A DNA stretch of 64,000 nucleotides from Chloroflexota bacterium (GTDB taxonomy: Bacteria > Chloroflexota > Dehalococcoidia > Lucifugimonadales > UBA3495): contig JAPPLU010000093.1 of NCBI GenBank assembly GCA_028874075.1, forward strand, positions 1 through 64,000, in the 5' to 3' direction. The translations under genes and the position numbers were made by a program. The notes under the pieces were generated by a model. The model was not told the DNA's origin, searched no databases, and saw nothing but the letters and a program-made list of their open reading frames with translations. Positions 1-7,679 of the stretch are shown here, piece after piece; within the stretch, counting starts at the first letter, position 1; every line of letters starts with the position of its first letter.

Positions 1-36
1 AATATGATCAAAACCCTTGACATTCAAGACAGTTGC

Positions 37-80
37 TGAGCTTGTCGAAGGGCCGTCCTGTTGATGGTTCGACAAGCTCA
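37..80. repeat. Inverted repeat (REP-like palindrome)
   Basis: TGAGCTTGTCGAA at 37-49 is matched by its perfect reverse complement at 68-80, with an 18-base spacer. It lies just beyond the 3' end of the minus-strand amidase gene. GAGCTTGTCGAA palindromes are common extragenic repeats in many environmental bacteria (recalled). The transcript could fold into a 13-bp stem, but no T-run follows on the minus strand, so a terminator role is uncertain. Confidence 0.6.
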
Positions 81-126
81 CCACGACCGGTGGATTAACC
101 AACGGCGCAGACGTACCGCCGCACCC

Positions 127-1533
127 CTACACCGGCGGCCTGAGTTCGTGCCAGCCGGCGGCCTGCTGGTAGGTGTAGGCAGCCTGGATGACGCCAGGTT
201 CGTCGAAGGGCTTTCCGGCAATCTGCATACCGATGGGCAGCCCGTTCTCGGTGAACCCGCAGGGGATGGAAATGGCGGGCAGGCCCGTCACGTTGAAGGG
301 CGCCGTGAAGCTCTTCCCCCGCACCGTGAAAGTGGGATCGTACCCCTCGAAGGCCGCCGCCGGCTGGGTCATGGTGGGCGTCACCAGGAAGTCCACCGTC
401 TTCATTACCTCGGCAAAGTCCCGCCGCGCCCAGGTGCGTACCCGCTGGGCCTGCAGGTAATCCGACGCGCTCAACAAACCGCCGATGCGGAACCTGCCCC
501 GGACAATTTCGCCAAACTCCTGGGGCCGGCTCTTCAGGTTGGGCTCGTGGTAGGCGAAGGCCTCGCTGACCATGATCACCGAGTTGGCGGCCCGCACGTG
601 GTCCAGGCTGGGAATTGTTACCTCTTCGACGTGGGCGCCCAGTTCCTCCAGCACTCCCACCGCCTGTTCCACCTTCGCCACCACCTCGGGGCTGACACCG
701 GGGTCCTCAGCAAAGAAGTAGTGCCGGGGCAGGCCGATCCTCACGCCCCGTATGTCTTCCCGCAGGGAGCGGGAGTACTCGGGAACCGGCGCCTGGCTGG
801 ACGTGGGGTCCTTCGGGTCATGGCCGGCAATGGCCTGCAGCATATAGGCCGTGTCCTCAACTGTGCGGGTCATGGGGCCGGCGTGGTCCTGAGACCAGCT
901 GAGCGTAACCACACCGTACCGGCTGACGCGTCCGTAGGTCGGTTTCAGCCCTACGATGCCGCACAGGGAAGCGGGTCCCCGTATGGAACCGCCGGTGCAG
1001 GAACCCAGCGCCCCCAAGCACTGGCCCGACGCCACCGCCGAACCGGAACCGCTGCTGGAACCGCCGGTGATGTGGTTGAGATTCCAGGGGTTGCAGGCCG
1101 GCTCAAAGGGCGTGGTCCAGTCGGGGCCGCCCAGGGCGAACTCGTGCATGGCCAGCTTGCCCAGCAGAATCCCCCCGGCCGCCTTCAGCCGGGCCGTGGT
1201 GGTGGCGTCCTCCGTGGGCACCCGATCAATGTCCACCTGCGAACCCGACGTGGTGCGAATTCCGGCGGTGTCGTACAGGTCCTTTAGCGCGAAGGGTATG
1301 CCGTGCATGGAGCCCTTGTAGGCTCCCCGCAGAATCTCCGCCTCGGCGGTGCGGGCCTGGGCCAGCGCGTCCTCGGTCAGCAGCAGGATGAAGGAGTGGA
1401 GACGGTCGTCGGTGGCCTGGATACGGTCCAGGCAGGCCCGGGTCAATTCCACCGGGGAAAGCTCCCCTTTCTGGATCAACTCCCCGGCCTGCCGGATGCT
1501 CAGGTAGTGGAGTTGAGTATCGGAAGTGGACAT
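127..1533 (-). CDS. Amidase-signature family amidase
   Basis: A 468-residue amidase-signature (GatA/AtzE-like) hydrolase that should cleave a C-N amide bond on a small molecule in the cytoplasm. The Ser-cisSer-Lys triad is readable: Lys84 in FALKDLYDTAG, the glycine/serine-rich loop TGGSSSGSGSA near 156-166 (Ser159), and the nucleophile Ser183 in CTGGSIRGPAS. The usual Asp of the DTGGS motif is Cys here. Length is normal for the family. A 66-residue AtzG/GatC-like protein lies 46 bp upstream on the same strand, which suggests a two-subunit amidase like AtzE-AtzG rather than a tRNA amidotransferase. A true gatC-gatA pair is present at 7.7-9.4 kb. Substrate unknown. Confidence 0.9.
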   Translation of the reverse strand: MSTSDTQLHYLSIRQAGELIQKGELSPVELTRACLDRIQATDDRLHSFILLLTEDALAQARTAEAEILRGAYKGSMHGIPFALKDLYDTAGIRTTSGSQVDIDRVPTEDATTTARLKAAGGILLGKLAMHEFALGGPDWTTPFEPACNPWNLNHITGGSSSGSGSAVASGQCLGALGSCTGGSIRGPASLCGIVGLKPTYGRVSRYGVVTLSWSQDHAGPMTRTVEDTAYMLQAIAGHDPKDPTSSQAPVPEYSRSLREDIRGVRIGLPRHYFFAEDPGVSPEVVAKVEQAVGVLEELGAHVEEVTIPSLDHVRAANSVIMVSEAFAYHEPNLKSRPQEFGEIVRGRFRIGGLLSASDYLQAQRVRTWARRDFAEVMKTVDFLVTPTMTQPAAAFEGYDPTFTVRGKSFTAPFNVTGLPAISIPCGFTENGLPIGMQIAGKPFDEPGVIQAAYTYQQAAGWHELRPPV

Positions 1534-1579
1534 CTGCTATCTCTCCTTGGGCAGACTTGGGTTATGCGGCAGACCGGAG

Positions 1580-1780
1580 CTATGCTTCCGGCCAGTCGGG
1601 GTGGAACTCCACCACCATTTCCTCGGCCCCGAAGCTCAGGGTGTGCAGTTCCCGGGCGTAGGCGGCGTAAAGCTCGTAAATTGGTTTAAGGGCGTCCAGT
1701 TCATCCTGGCTCATGCCCAGCCCGGCCCGGTCGGCCATCAGCTTGAACTCTTCCATTGAAATTTCGCCCGAATCTGGCAT
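1580..1780 (-). CDS. AtzG/GatC-like small amidase partner
   Basis: A 66-residue acidic, mostly helical protein (ISMEEFKLMADRAGLGMS, then a second helix around LDALKPIYELYAAYAREL). The size, the first-helix pattern and the position just before an amidase gene resemble AtzG-like or GatC-like accessory subunits that wrap around amidase-signature enzymes. The family assignment is an inference from pattern and context, since the protein is short. An AGGTACAAG-type leader precedes the ATG at 1780. It probably shares an mRNA with the amidase 46 bp downstream. Confidence 0.7.
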   Translation of the reverse strand: MPDSGEISMEEFKLMADRAGLGMSQDELDALKPIYELYAAYARELHTLSFGAEEMVVEFHPDWPEA

Positions 1781-1960
1781 CTTGTACCTCCGGATTCCTT
1801 GTCTGTGGTCAGTGTTTGTTCAGATTCGCGGAGTCGCATTCCGCTCAAGTTGTTATGCTGGTGAAAGCCGGAATGTCGATATCGCCGGAAAGCCTGTTGC
1901 CACTAATCGTGAGTGGTTACTGCGGTGGCCAGCGTGTTTCCGCGACATTGGAATGGTGGG

Positions 1961-1966
1961 ATTATA
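1961..1966 (-). promoter_or_regulatory. Possible -10 box of amidase operon
   Basis: On the minus strand a perfect TATAAT (preceded by AATG) lies about 180 bases before the AtzG-like start. No convincing -35 hexamer is seen at the right distance. The 278-bp gap 1781-2058 holds no ORF I can support, so this is the best promoter candidate for the two-gene amidase operon. Confidence 0.3.
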
Positions 1967-2058
1967 CATTCTCTTCGTCTCATTACCACCATTCTGTCCA
2001 ATAGAAAACTGGCAGGCCGCAGGGACCCGCCAGTCAGCAAGGTTTCTTATTCGACTGT

Positions 2059-2589
2059 TTAGCTCCCTGTCAGTATCGTCACCACTTCTGTGGCTAGGCC
2101 CTCGGCCCGCTGCCGAAGCTGGTCCCGGTCCAGGTTTTCTATGGGGTGTTCGGTGAAGATGGTGGGGTAGTCCTCCGCGCCCCACATCTTGGCCATGCCC
2201 CTGGCCGTGGGGATGAACCGGTCAGTGCAGATGGTGGCCGAAGGCAGGCCCGCCTTCTCCACGTGAATCCCGTCGTGCACACTGCACGCGCTGCAGGACC
2301 CTCAATCCCCGATGGCGATTACCACGGCGTCGCAGTCGGTGGCCAGTGCCGCGATGGCCGCCGGGTCGGCGGGACGGGAAGCGCTGGGCTTGCGGTGCCA
2401 CTTGACGTCGCCGATTTCATAGCGGGTGCGCAATACCTCCGCCAGTTCTTGCAACAGCACGTCCGCGTTGCGCTTGCTGTCGTCGATAATGCCCACGTTG
2501 GCTCCGGCCATGGTGGGCAGCCGGGGCGCCCCGTCAAAGGGCGGGGTTACCGGCTCCGTGGTGGGATTGACCAGGGTGTATTCGCTCAT
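2059..2589 (-). CDS. UGSC-family selenoprotein (in-frame UGA = Sec)
   Basis: A gene finder would split this into two ORFs (2302-2589 and 2059-2280), but they are in one frame separated by a TGA at 2302-2304. Reading the TGA as selenocysteine gives 176 residues with the motif U96-G-S-C and a further Cys (UGSCSACS), the hallmark of the UGSC selenoprotein family described from marine metagenomes. The N-terminal half has a Rossmann-like or thioredoxin-like pattern (GANVGIIDDSKRNAD; DAVVIAIGD just before Sec). A hairpin 13 bases after the UGA fits a bacterial SECIS. The 351-residue gene upstream (110 bp gap) is probably co-transcribed. The reaction is not known; a redox role is inferred from the Sec/Cys pair. 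SelA/B/C/D genes are not in the window. Confidence 0.85.
2265..2301 (-). promoter_or_regulatory. SECIS-like hairpin after UGA
   Basis: Directly 3' of the in-frame UGA the mRNA can form a perfect upper stem CGUGCA/UGCACG with a GUG loop (2274-2288), starting 13 bases after UGA. A lower stem GGGUCC (2296-2301) pairs with GGAUUC (2265-2270) using two G-U pairs. Position and a G/U apical loop suit a bacterial SelB-binding SECIS element. The fold was worked out by eye. Confidence 0.6.
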
Positions 2590-2699
2590 GTTCCCTCCTC
2601 CCTAGTTAATACGGTGATCAAGACCTCTGCCTAACTCCGCGTTCTCCGCGCCTCCGCGGTTAGAAAAATCCGGCCAATAAATCAGCTTCCATCACACAA

Positions 2700-3755
2700 C
2701 TACCGCCGCACTTCCCTGGTAACCGAGGTGGAACCGACCTTGGGCCCCCAGCTGGGTATTACCGACGACATGTTGGACTCCTCCCCCCCGGCGAACACCA
2801 ACAGTATGTCCTCCGGCCCGCCGGTCAGGGGCACCATCCGCTCCTCGTCCCCCGGTTCCAAGTCGCCGGGGAACACCTGCGCCCGCTTGAAGTCGGCCAC
2901 CGAGCGGCGGATGTGGTCGTACAGGTACTCCTTCACGTCGGCCTTGCTCCAGCCCCGCCACAGGTTGCTGTTGCCGGCGATGGTCACCACCGTTTCCCCC
3001 TGCCGGATGCCGGCCGCCGGGTCGCCCACCGAACCGGATGTGGACAGGGACGTGCCCAGGGACGACGCCACGTCGGCAATGGCGTACAGGATGGCCTCCG
3101 GGTGGCCCACCGACCGCACCTGTCGCGGCGCCTCCGAAGCAAAGACCGTCACGGCGCTCTGGTCGGCGGCAAAGCCCCGCTCCACGTGCAGGGGCGTCCA
3201 GTGGGTCTCCGTTTCCGCCTCGGCGATGCAGTAGCTGAACTTGCCCGGGTGCCCGATGACGCTGCGGTCGTAGAGGCCCGGTATGGCGGCGCAGGCGTTC
3301 ATCAGGATGAGCCGGATAGCCCGGCCGATGGTGGAGTTGGCCCGGTTGCCGGGGCCAAAAAGGTTGTTGCGGGAGTTGATGCCAAGCTCACCAACGATGG
3401 GCCCGTTGACGATAACCAGAACCGCAGCCCCGCCCATGCTGGACGAAGGCCCCACCAGGTTGAAGGGCGGCGCCAGCATGGCCTCCGTAGCGGCCAGCAC
3501 CACCGGCATGTATTCGGGCCGGCAGCCGGCCATCACGGCGTTGGCGGCCACCTTCTCGGCGGTAATCTCCCGCCGCCGCTCCGGCAACTCGCCCACAACC
3601 TCCGCCCCGTCCCGCCCCCCGGCAGCCAGGAACTCGGCCACTTTGTCGGCAGTGGGGGGCAGAATGGGCAGCCCATCAGTCCAGCCCAGGTCATAAAGGG
3701 CTTCAACGGCTTCGAAGATATTGTCCCAGTTAGCGGTGGTGGTGTTTTGGGTCAA
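2700..3755 (-). CDS. UGSC-associated conserved protein, function unknown
   Basis: A 351-residue cytoplasmic protein with no signal peptide. Conserved-looking stretches are YDLGWTDGLPILPPT near the N-terminus, MAGCRPEYMPVVLAA, and a glycine/asparagine-rich core (NGPIVGELGINSRNNLFGPG). The C-terminal half contains a VTIAGNSNLWRGW segment. Proteins of this type are, as I recall, encoded beside or fused to UGSC domains, and here it lies immediately upstream of the UGSC selenoprotein on the same strand. I infer a two-component enzyme or redox pair. No catalytic motif is recognised. It ends with a short basic tail and is probably complete. Confidence 0.8.
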   Translation of the reverse strand: MTQNTTTANWDNIFEAVEALYDLGWTDGLPILPPTADKVAEFLAAGGRDGAEVVGELPERRREITAEKVAANAVMAGCRPEYMPVVLAATEAMLAPPFNLVGPSSSMGGAAVLVIVNGPIVGELGINSRNNLFGPGNRANSTIGRAIRLILMNACAAIPGLYDRSVIGHPGKFSYCIAEAETETHWTPLHVERGFAADQSAVTVFASEAPRQVRSVGHPEAILYAIADVASSLGTSLSTSGSVGDPAAGIRQGETVVTIAGNSNLWRGWSKADVKEYLYDHIRRSVADFKRAQVFPGDLEPGDEERMVPLTGGPEDILLVFAGGEESNMSSVIPSWGPKVGSTSVTREVRR

Positions 3756-3784
3756 AATTGAAACTCCCTTCCCATTCCTAGCTC

Positions 3785-4747
3785 TTATTTGGAGAGTTCG
3801 GTTAACAATGGTCCAAACACCTGCTGAAACTTAAGCAGATTGTCTACCATCCAATCTTGTATTTCGGCCAGGGAGTCGTCATCGTCTTCAATACTGCCCC
3901 TGCGGGAGAGTGCTATACGACATGCCTTCCTATTTTCTAATGGTTGCCAATCCAATATGCCTAAACGTGATTGGATTTGCTCCTCATAGACTTGCAGGCC
4001 CTCTAGGAACATGAGGTTTCTGTCCTCGTCTTTATGGCCCATGTAAACTTCAACCCTTGCTTCCCGTTGGCCTGTAAAGTTGGCCCCATAGGTTACACCG
4101 CCGATACCTAAGGGGAAATTAATCCAGCTATGTGCTGGTGCCCTTCTCGCATGTGTAAAGTTGTGCACTTCCCGCAAGACATCAAGCAAGCCTTGAAAAA
4201 ACTGTCTGTACCTTTCTCCTCGCTCAGAGGAGCCCGTAGAAGCGGCGCCCGTTGTGTATGCGATAGTCCCTTTACGCCATCCGTTTGGCGTCGCGACGAC
4301 GTTAAAGTGGGGCGCCGGCAACGAGTCGCCAATTCGCCACAGTTCCACCGCTACTCCGAAGAATTGCGTATCTTCCCCCGTACGTTGATTTAGCCAATCC
4401 AGTGCCTGGCGGTGTTCGTCCCTGAATTCCCTCGTCACCCACACCACAGCTTCCGCGTCAAATCCTGCCGCGTAGGTCAGGAGTTGTCCTAAATGGCTGT
4501 GATCGGTGGCCTCCAGCTGATTTTCGATAATTACTGGTCGGTTACTGCTCAAATCCGTAGCCAGAATATCCAGGCTGTAACCGCCTACGGGCGCCTCAAT
4601 CTGCTGCAGCTCGAGGTCCATGCCCAGCGCTGCCCCTAATTCGGCGATGTTGTCTGCTAGCCAGGGTGTGAAATGCTGGGCCTCGTTTGGCCATGTCCCC
4701 CTCAAGTCGGGAACTCGTTCTATTTTCGCCAGCTTCGGGGTGGTCAA
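3785..4747 (-). CDS. DUF4268-like PD-(D/E)XK nuclease-fold protein
   Basis: About 320 residues from a TTG start at 4747. A GAAGGG Shine-Dalgarno lies 6 bases before it, and this start avoids the 50-base overlap with the next gene that the upstream ATG at 4807 would create. The segment LDILATDLSSNRPVIIENQL fits a PD-(D/E)XK core (Asp, then Glu-x-Gln in place of Glu-x-Lys), followed by HLGQLLTYAAGFDAEAVVWV and FFGVAVELWRIGDS. This arrangement is typical of DUF4268-containing proteins near restriction or defence genes. The Lys-to-Gln change makes nuclease activity uncertain. The gene is AT-richer than its neighbours, which suggests transfer. Confidence 0.7.
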   Translation of the reverse strand: MTTPKLAKIERVPDLRGTWPNEAQHFTPWLADNIAELGAALGMDLELQQIEAPVGGYSLDILATDLSSNRPVIIENQLEATDHSHLGQLLTYAAGFDAEAVVWVTREFRDEHRQALDWLNQRTGEDTQFFGVAVELWRIGDSLPAPHFNVVATPNGWRKGTIAYTTGAASTGSSERGERYRQFFQGLLDVLREVHNFTHARRAPAHSWINFPLGIGGVTYGANFTGQREARVEVYMGHKDEDRNLMFLEGLQVYEEQIQSRLGILDWQPLENRKACRIALSRRGSIEDDDDSLAEIQDWMVDNLLKFQQVFGPLLTELSK

Positions 4748-4757
4748 AATACACCCT

Positions 4758-5039
4758 TCACTCTGCAGGTGTGGTTGGCTGTGTGGGGGGATAGAATACC
4801 GCCGCACCTTCTGTGTCGTGGCGGTGGAGGTACAGGGTTTCCAGTATCCGTTGCGTGTTCTCTCGCATTTCCTGGCGCAATTCTTCCCTCAGCTGCGCAT
4901 GTTCATCTCGCAGTCCACGTATTTCCTGACGAATCTCCTGGCGCAGGGTTCTGATTTCGGACATGAGCCAATAGAACGCCCCTGCCCCAACGTGCAGCAA
5001 GGAAAACAAAGCTCCAATGAAGACCTGGTAGGTTACCAT
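4758..5039 (-). CDS. Small membrane-anchored coiled-coil protein
   Basis: 93 residues. A hydrophobic segment at about residues 3-26 (VFIGALFSLLHVGAGAFYWL) is followed by a charged coiled coil rich in Glu, Arg and Gln with short repeats (LRQEIRQEIRGLRDEHAQL) to about residue 65. It ends in a Pro/Thr tail. It is probably an inner-membrane protein with a cytoplasmic coiled coil. It lies 10 bp upstream of the TTG start of the DUF4268-like gene and may be co-transcribed with it. Function unknown. Confidence 0.6.
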   Translation of the reverse strand: MVTYQVFIGALFSLLHVGAGAFYWLMSEIRTLRQEIRQEIRGLRDEHAQLREELRQEMRENTQRILETLYLHRHDTEGAAVFYPPTQPTTPAE

Positions 5040-5110
5040 TTGCTCACCGTCTATGGGTTGCGTTGGCAGGCGCGTCGCCCGAGATGGAAGCGGCGCCTGC
5101 CAACCCTGGC

Positions 5111-6055
5111 CTACCTAACCCGCTCGTATTTGGAGAAGCTGCGCAGTTCCCGGGGCGGGTCCATGTGGGAGCCGCGAATGGTGTAGGACACCTCGGCCAC
5201 GTACACCGCACCGGTGGAGTCCACCGCCACGCCGTGGGGGGCGATGAACTGGCCCGCGCCTTCGCCCTCTTCCTTGGCGCCGAACATTCCCACCCGGTTG
5301 CCCTCCAGGTCGTAGATGGTTACCCGGTGGCCCAGGCCCGGGGCGTCGTCCACGCCGCCCATGCCGTTAAGTTCGCCGATGTAGATGTGGTTGTCCCACA
5401 GCACCATGGCGTCTGGGCGGTGGATGTTGCTCCACATGGTGATGAAGCCGCCTTCCGGATCGAAAATCTGGACCCGGTGGCACTCGCGGTCCACCACCAG
5501 GATGCGGTCGTCGGCGTCCACGGCGATGTTGTGGGGGCGGATGAACTGGCCGGCGTCGATGCCCGGCTCGCCCCAGCTGAACTTGTACTGGCCGTCGCCG
5601 GTGTAGCAGTGAATGCGGGAGTTGCCGTACCCGTCGGAAATGTAGATGTCGCCGTTGGACGGCCGGATGGCCGCTGAGGTGGGCCGGTTGAAGGGCTGGC
5701 CGCTCCAGCGGGGCGCAGGATGGTTTCGCTCGCCGATCTCCATCACCTTCTCCCCGTCGGGGGTGAACTTTTGGATGGTGTGGATGCCGTCATCGGCGGC
5801 CAGGATGGAGTCGTCATGGGCGATGTAGAGACCGTGGGTGCGGTTGCTGAACAGGCCCTGCCCGAAGGAGCGCAGGAAGTTGCCGTCCTTATCGAAGACC
5901 ATTATGGGGTCTTCGCCCCGGGTCAGAATGAACACCCGGTCTTCCGAGTCGCAGACCACGCCCGGGCACTCCAGCAGGCGCTTCCCCTGGGGCAGCTTTG
6001 CCCAGTCTTCCGCAAAGGTGTACTGAAAATCGCCATACCCGAAAACTTCTGCCAT
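5111..6055 (-). CDS. NHL-repeat protein, PAL-like
   Basis: 314 residues from the ATG at 6055, preceded by AGGAGG about 8 bases upstream; the ORF extends 12 codons further but without a ribosome site. It holds a six-bladed beta-propeller of NHL repeats (GDIYISDGYGNSRIHCYTG, HNIAVDADDRILVVDRECH, HGVAVDSTGAVYVAEVS). This resembles the bacterial peptidyl-alpha-hydroxyglycine amidating lyase (PAL)-like family. No signal peptide is seen, so it is probably cytoplasmic. Substrate unknown; SAR202-type genomes often carry many copies (recalled). The flanking gaps hold only a palindrome. Confidence 0.85.
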   Translation of the reverse strand: MAEVFGYGDFQYTFAEDWAKLPQGKRLLECPGVVCDSEDRVFILTRGEDPIMVFDKDGNFLRSFGQGLFSNRTHGLYIAHDDSILAADDGIHTIQKFTPDGEKVMEIGERNHPAPRWSGQPFNRPTSAAIRPSNGDIYISDGYGNSRIHCYTGDGQYKFSWGEPGIDAGQFIRPHNIAVDADDRILVVDRECHRVQIFDPEGGFITMWSNIHRPDAMVLWDNHIYIGELNGMGGVDDAPGLGHRVTIYDLEGNRVGMFGAKEEGEGAGQFIAPHGVAVDSTGAVYVAEVSYTIRGSHMDPPRELRSFSKYERVR

Positions 6056-6229
6056 AGCTATTTCCTCCTGGTATTTGGGTCTGCGGAGCAATGCCTAAAC
6101 CGGCGCCTGGAAAGCCCAAAACTACCGCCCCGCAGTTTGCGGTCATACTACCTTTATGCCGGGGCAACGTCAATTGGGAATGGCGCTAGCAGCAAGGCGA
6201 TTGCATTTCGGCCTTGGGAATAATCTGTC

Positions 6230-6249
6230 GTTCCCGCTAAGGCGGGAAC
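6230..6249. repeat. GC-rich palindrome in intergenic gap
   Basis: GTTCCCGC-TAAG-GCGGGAAC is a perfect 8-bp stem with a 4-base loop. It lies in the 254-bp gap between the MFS gene end and the NHL gene start, both on the minus strand. It looks like a common extragenic repeat and no T-run follows on either strand. Nothing else is recognised in 6056-6309. Confidence 0.55.
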
Positions 6250-6309
6250 CTCGATCGCTAATCAGACCTGCCTCGACTCTTTCAAACGCCACCGCAAGAG
6301 CCCAGTTCC

Positions 6310-7608
6310 CTACCCCTGCCGCCGGTTCCGCCGCCGTTCCTCTTCTTCCGGCGGCCGGACGTTGCGGAACATGAAATAGAGCGACAGGTCATATCCAATC
6401 TTCAGTACTGCGGAACCGACCAGCGGCGCCCAGGCGGCGGTAATGTTCCAGATGGCCGTGGTTACCGAAGGGCCTACTGCACCCGCGGCGCTGCGGGTCA
6501 CCATATTTATGCTGACCATGGCAACCCGTTCCTCCCGATTGATCACTGCCATGTTGTACGAGTCCCGGGTGGGAACATCCATCTGGCTCAGGAAGGCGCG
6601 ACATTGCCAGAACACGATGGCCAGGGTGGCCGTGGGAGCGAATGCGGCGGCCAGCAGAAAGAAGCTGGATGGGATGTGGGTGAATACCATGGTGTTCAGC
6701 AGGCCAATTTTGTTGGCTATCTTGGCCGATATCCACAGGGAGGACGCCGTCAGCAGGTGGGACAGTGAGAACACCAGGGCCAGCGATTCCACCGTCAGCC
6801 CGAATTTGGTGTAGAACCAGTAGGCCACCAGGCTCTGCATTACCATGGACGTGGTAAATGTATCCACGCTGTACAGGGAGATCAATGTGAAAATTCGCCG
6901 CCGCGACGGCAGCTTCAGCGGGTTTTGCCACTGCTGGCGGATGCTGGCCCCTTCCACCTCCGACGAGACGAAAAGATACAGCCCTGCCCCGGCCAGCTGG
7001 CAAAGTGCAAAGCCCAGGAACATCGACTGGTAGGACGACAGGAGGGACAGGCCTAAAGTTTCCTGCAACAGGGCAGGGAATCCGGCGGCCAGCGCGCCCA
7101 GGAAGGTGCCGGTGCGGGCAACGATGCTATAGACGGCAAATATATCGGTGCGCCTTTCCGCTGGCCCCGTATCCGGCAGAATAGCTACTTCCAGGGGTTG
7201 CGCCGGACTTTCACCACCACCGCCGCCGGTGGACAGGCTTCCCAGGAAGGCTATGATCAGCAGCGGAATGAAGGCTTCGGTGAAGTACATTGCCAGCCCC
7301 GCAGCCGCCGCCACCAGGGAAAAGACGACCAGCAGACGCCGTCGCCCCACCCTTTCACTGGCGATACCCACCACCAGCGCAAAGAAGGAAACTCCGGCAA
7401 CTCCCACGGTGAGGACCGCCCCAATCTGCACCAGGTTGAAGCCCAGTTCCGCCAGATAGATTGCCATAATGACGGCAATGAAGCTCTGGGAGAAGGTACG
7501 GATTCCCCGGGCCAGGGTAATCAGCCTGGCATCGCGGTTCAGCCAGGAAAGCGATTTAAGGAAGCGGGCAATCATGCTTGGGAACTTTGCGAAGGTCTTG
7601 CTGGGCAT
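6310..7608 (-). CDS. MFS transporter
   Basis: 432 residues with about 12 hydrophobic segments typical of the major facilitator superfamily. Visible landmarks are the first helix FIAVIMAIYLAELGFNLVQI, the loop 2-3 signature GIASERVGRRRLLV (MFS motif A-like), and a central loop rich in charge before LPSRRRIFTLISLYSVDTF. It ends in a basic cytoplasmic tail (EEEERRRNRRQG). Substrate cannot be read from sequence. The start is taken at 7608, but the ATG at 7575 is also possible because neither has a strong ribosome site. It lies between gatA and the NHL protein on the same strand with gaps of 71 and 254 bp. Confidence 0.9.
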   Translation of the reverse strand: MPSKTFAKFPSMIARFLKSLSWLNRDARLITLARGIRTFSQSFIAVIMAIYLAELGFNLVQIGAVLTVGVAGVSFFALVVGIASERVGRRRLLVVFSLVAAAAGLAMYFTEAFIPLLIIAFLGSLSTGGGGGESPAQPLEVAILPDTGPAERRTDIFAVYSIVARTGTFLGALAAGFPALLQETLGLSLLSSYQSMFLGFALCQLAGAGLYLFVSSEVEGASIRQQWQNPLKLPSRRRIFTLISLYSVDTFTTSMVMQSLVAYWFYTKFGLTVESLALVFSLSHLLTASSLWISAKIANKIGLLNTMVFTHIPSSFFLLAAAFAPTATLAIVFWQCRAFLSQMDVPTRDSYNMAVINREERVAMVSINMVTRSAAGAVGPSVTTAIWNITAAWAPLVGSAVLKIGYDLSLYFMFRNVRPPEEEERRRNRRQG

Positions 7609-7679
7609 GAAATGTAGCGGTCAGGAACCGTTGGAAAAGGGACGGACGGCAAACAGCCCGCCTAGTCAACTTTAGCAGC

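Noticed and set aside
127..1287. Long plus-strand ORFs opposite the amidase (for example 61-1287)
   Set aside because: They lie antisense to a gene with clear amidase motifs and have a Gly/Arg/His-rich composition typical of shadow frames in GC-rich DNA.
2302..2589. A stand-alone 95-residue protein ending at TGA 2302
   Set aside because: The frame continues directly into UGSC-family sequence, and a SECIS-like hairpin follows, so the TGA is better read as selenocysteine.
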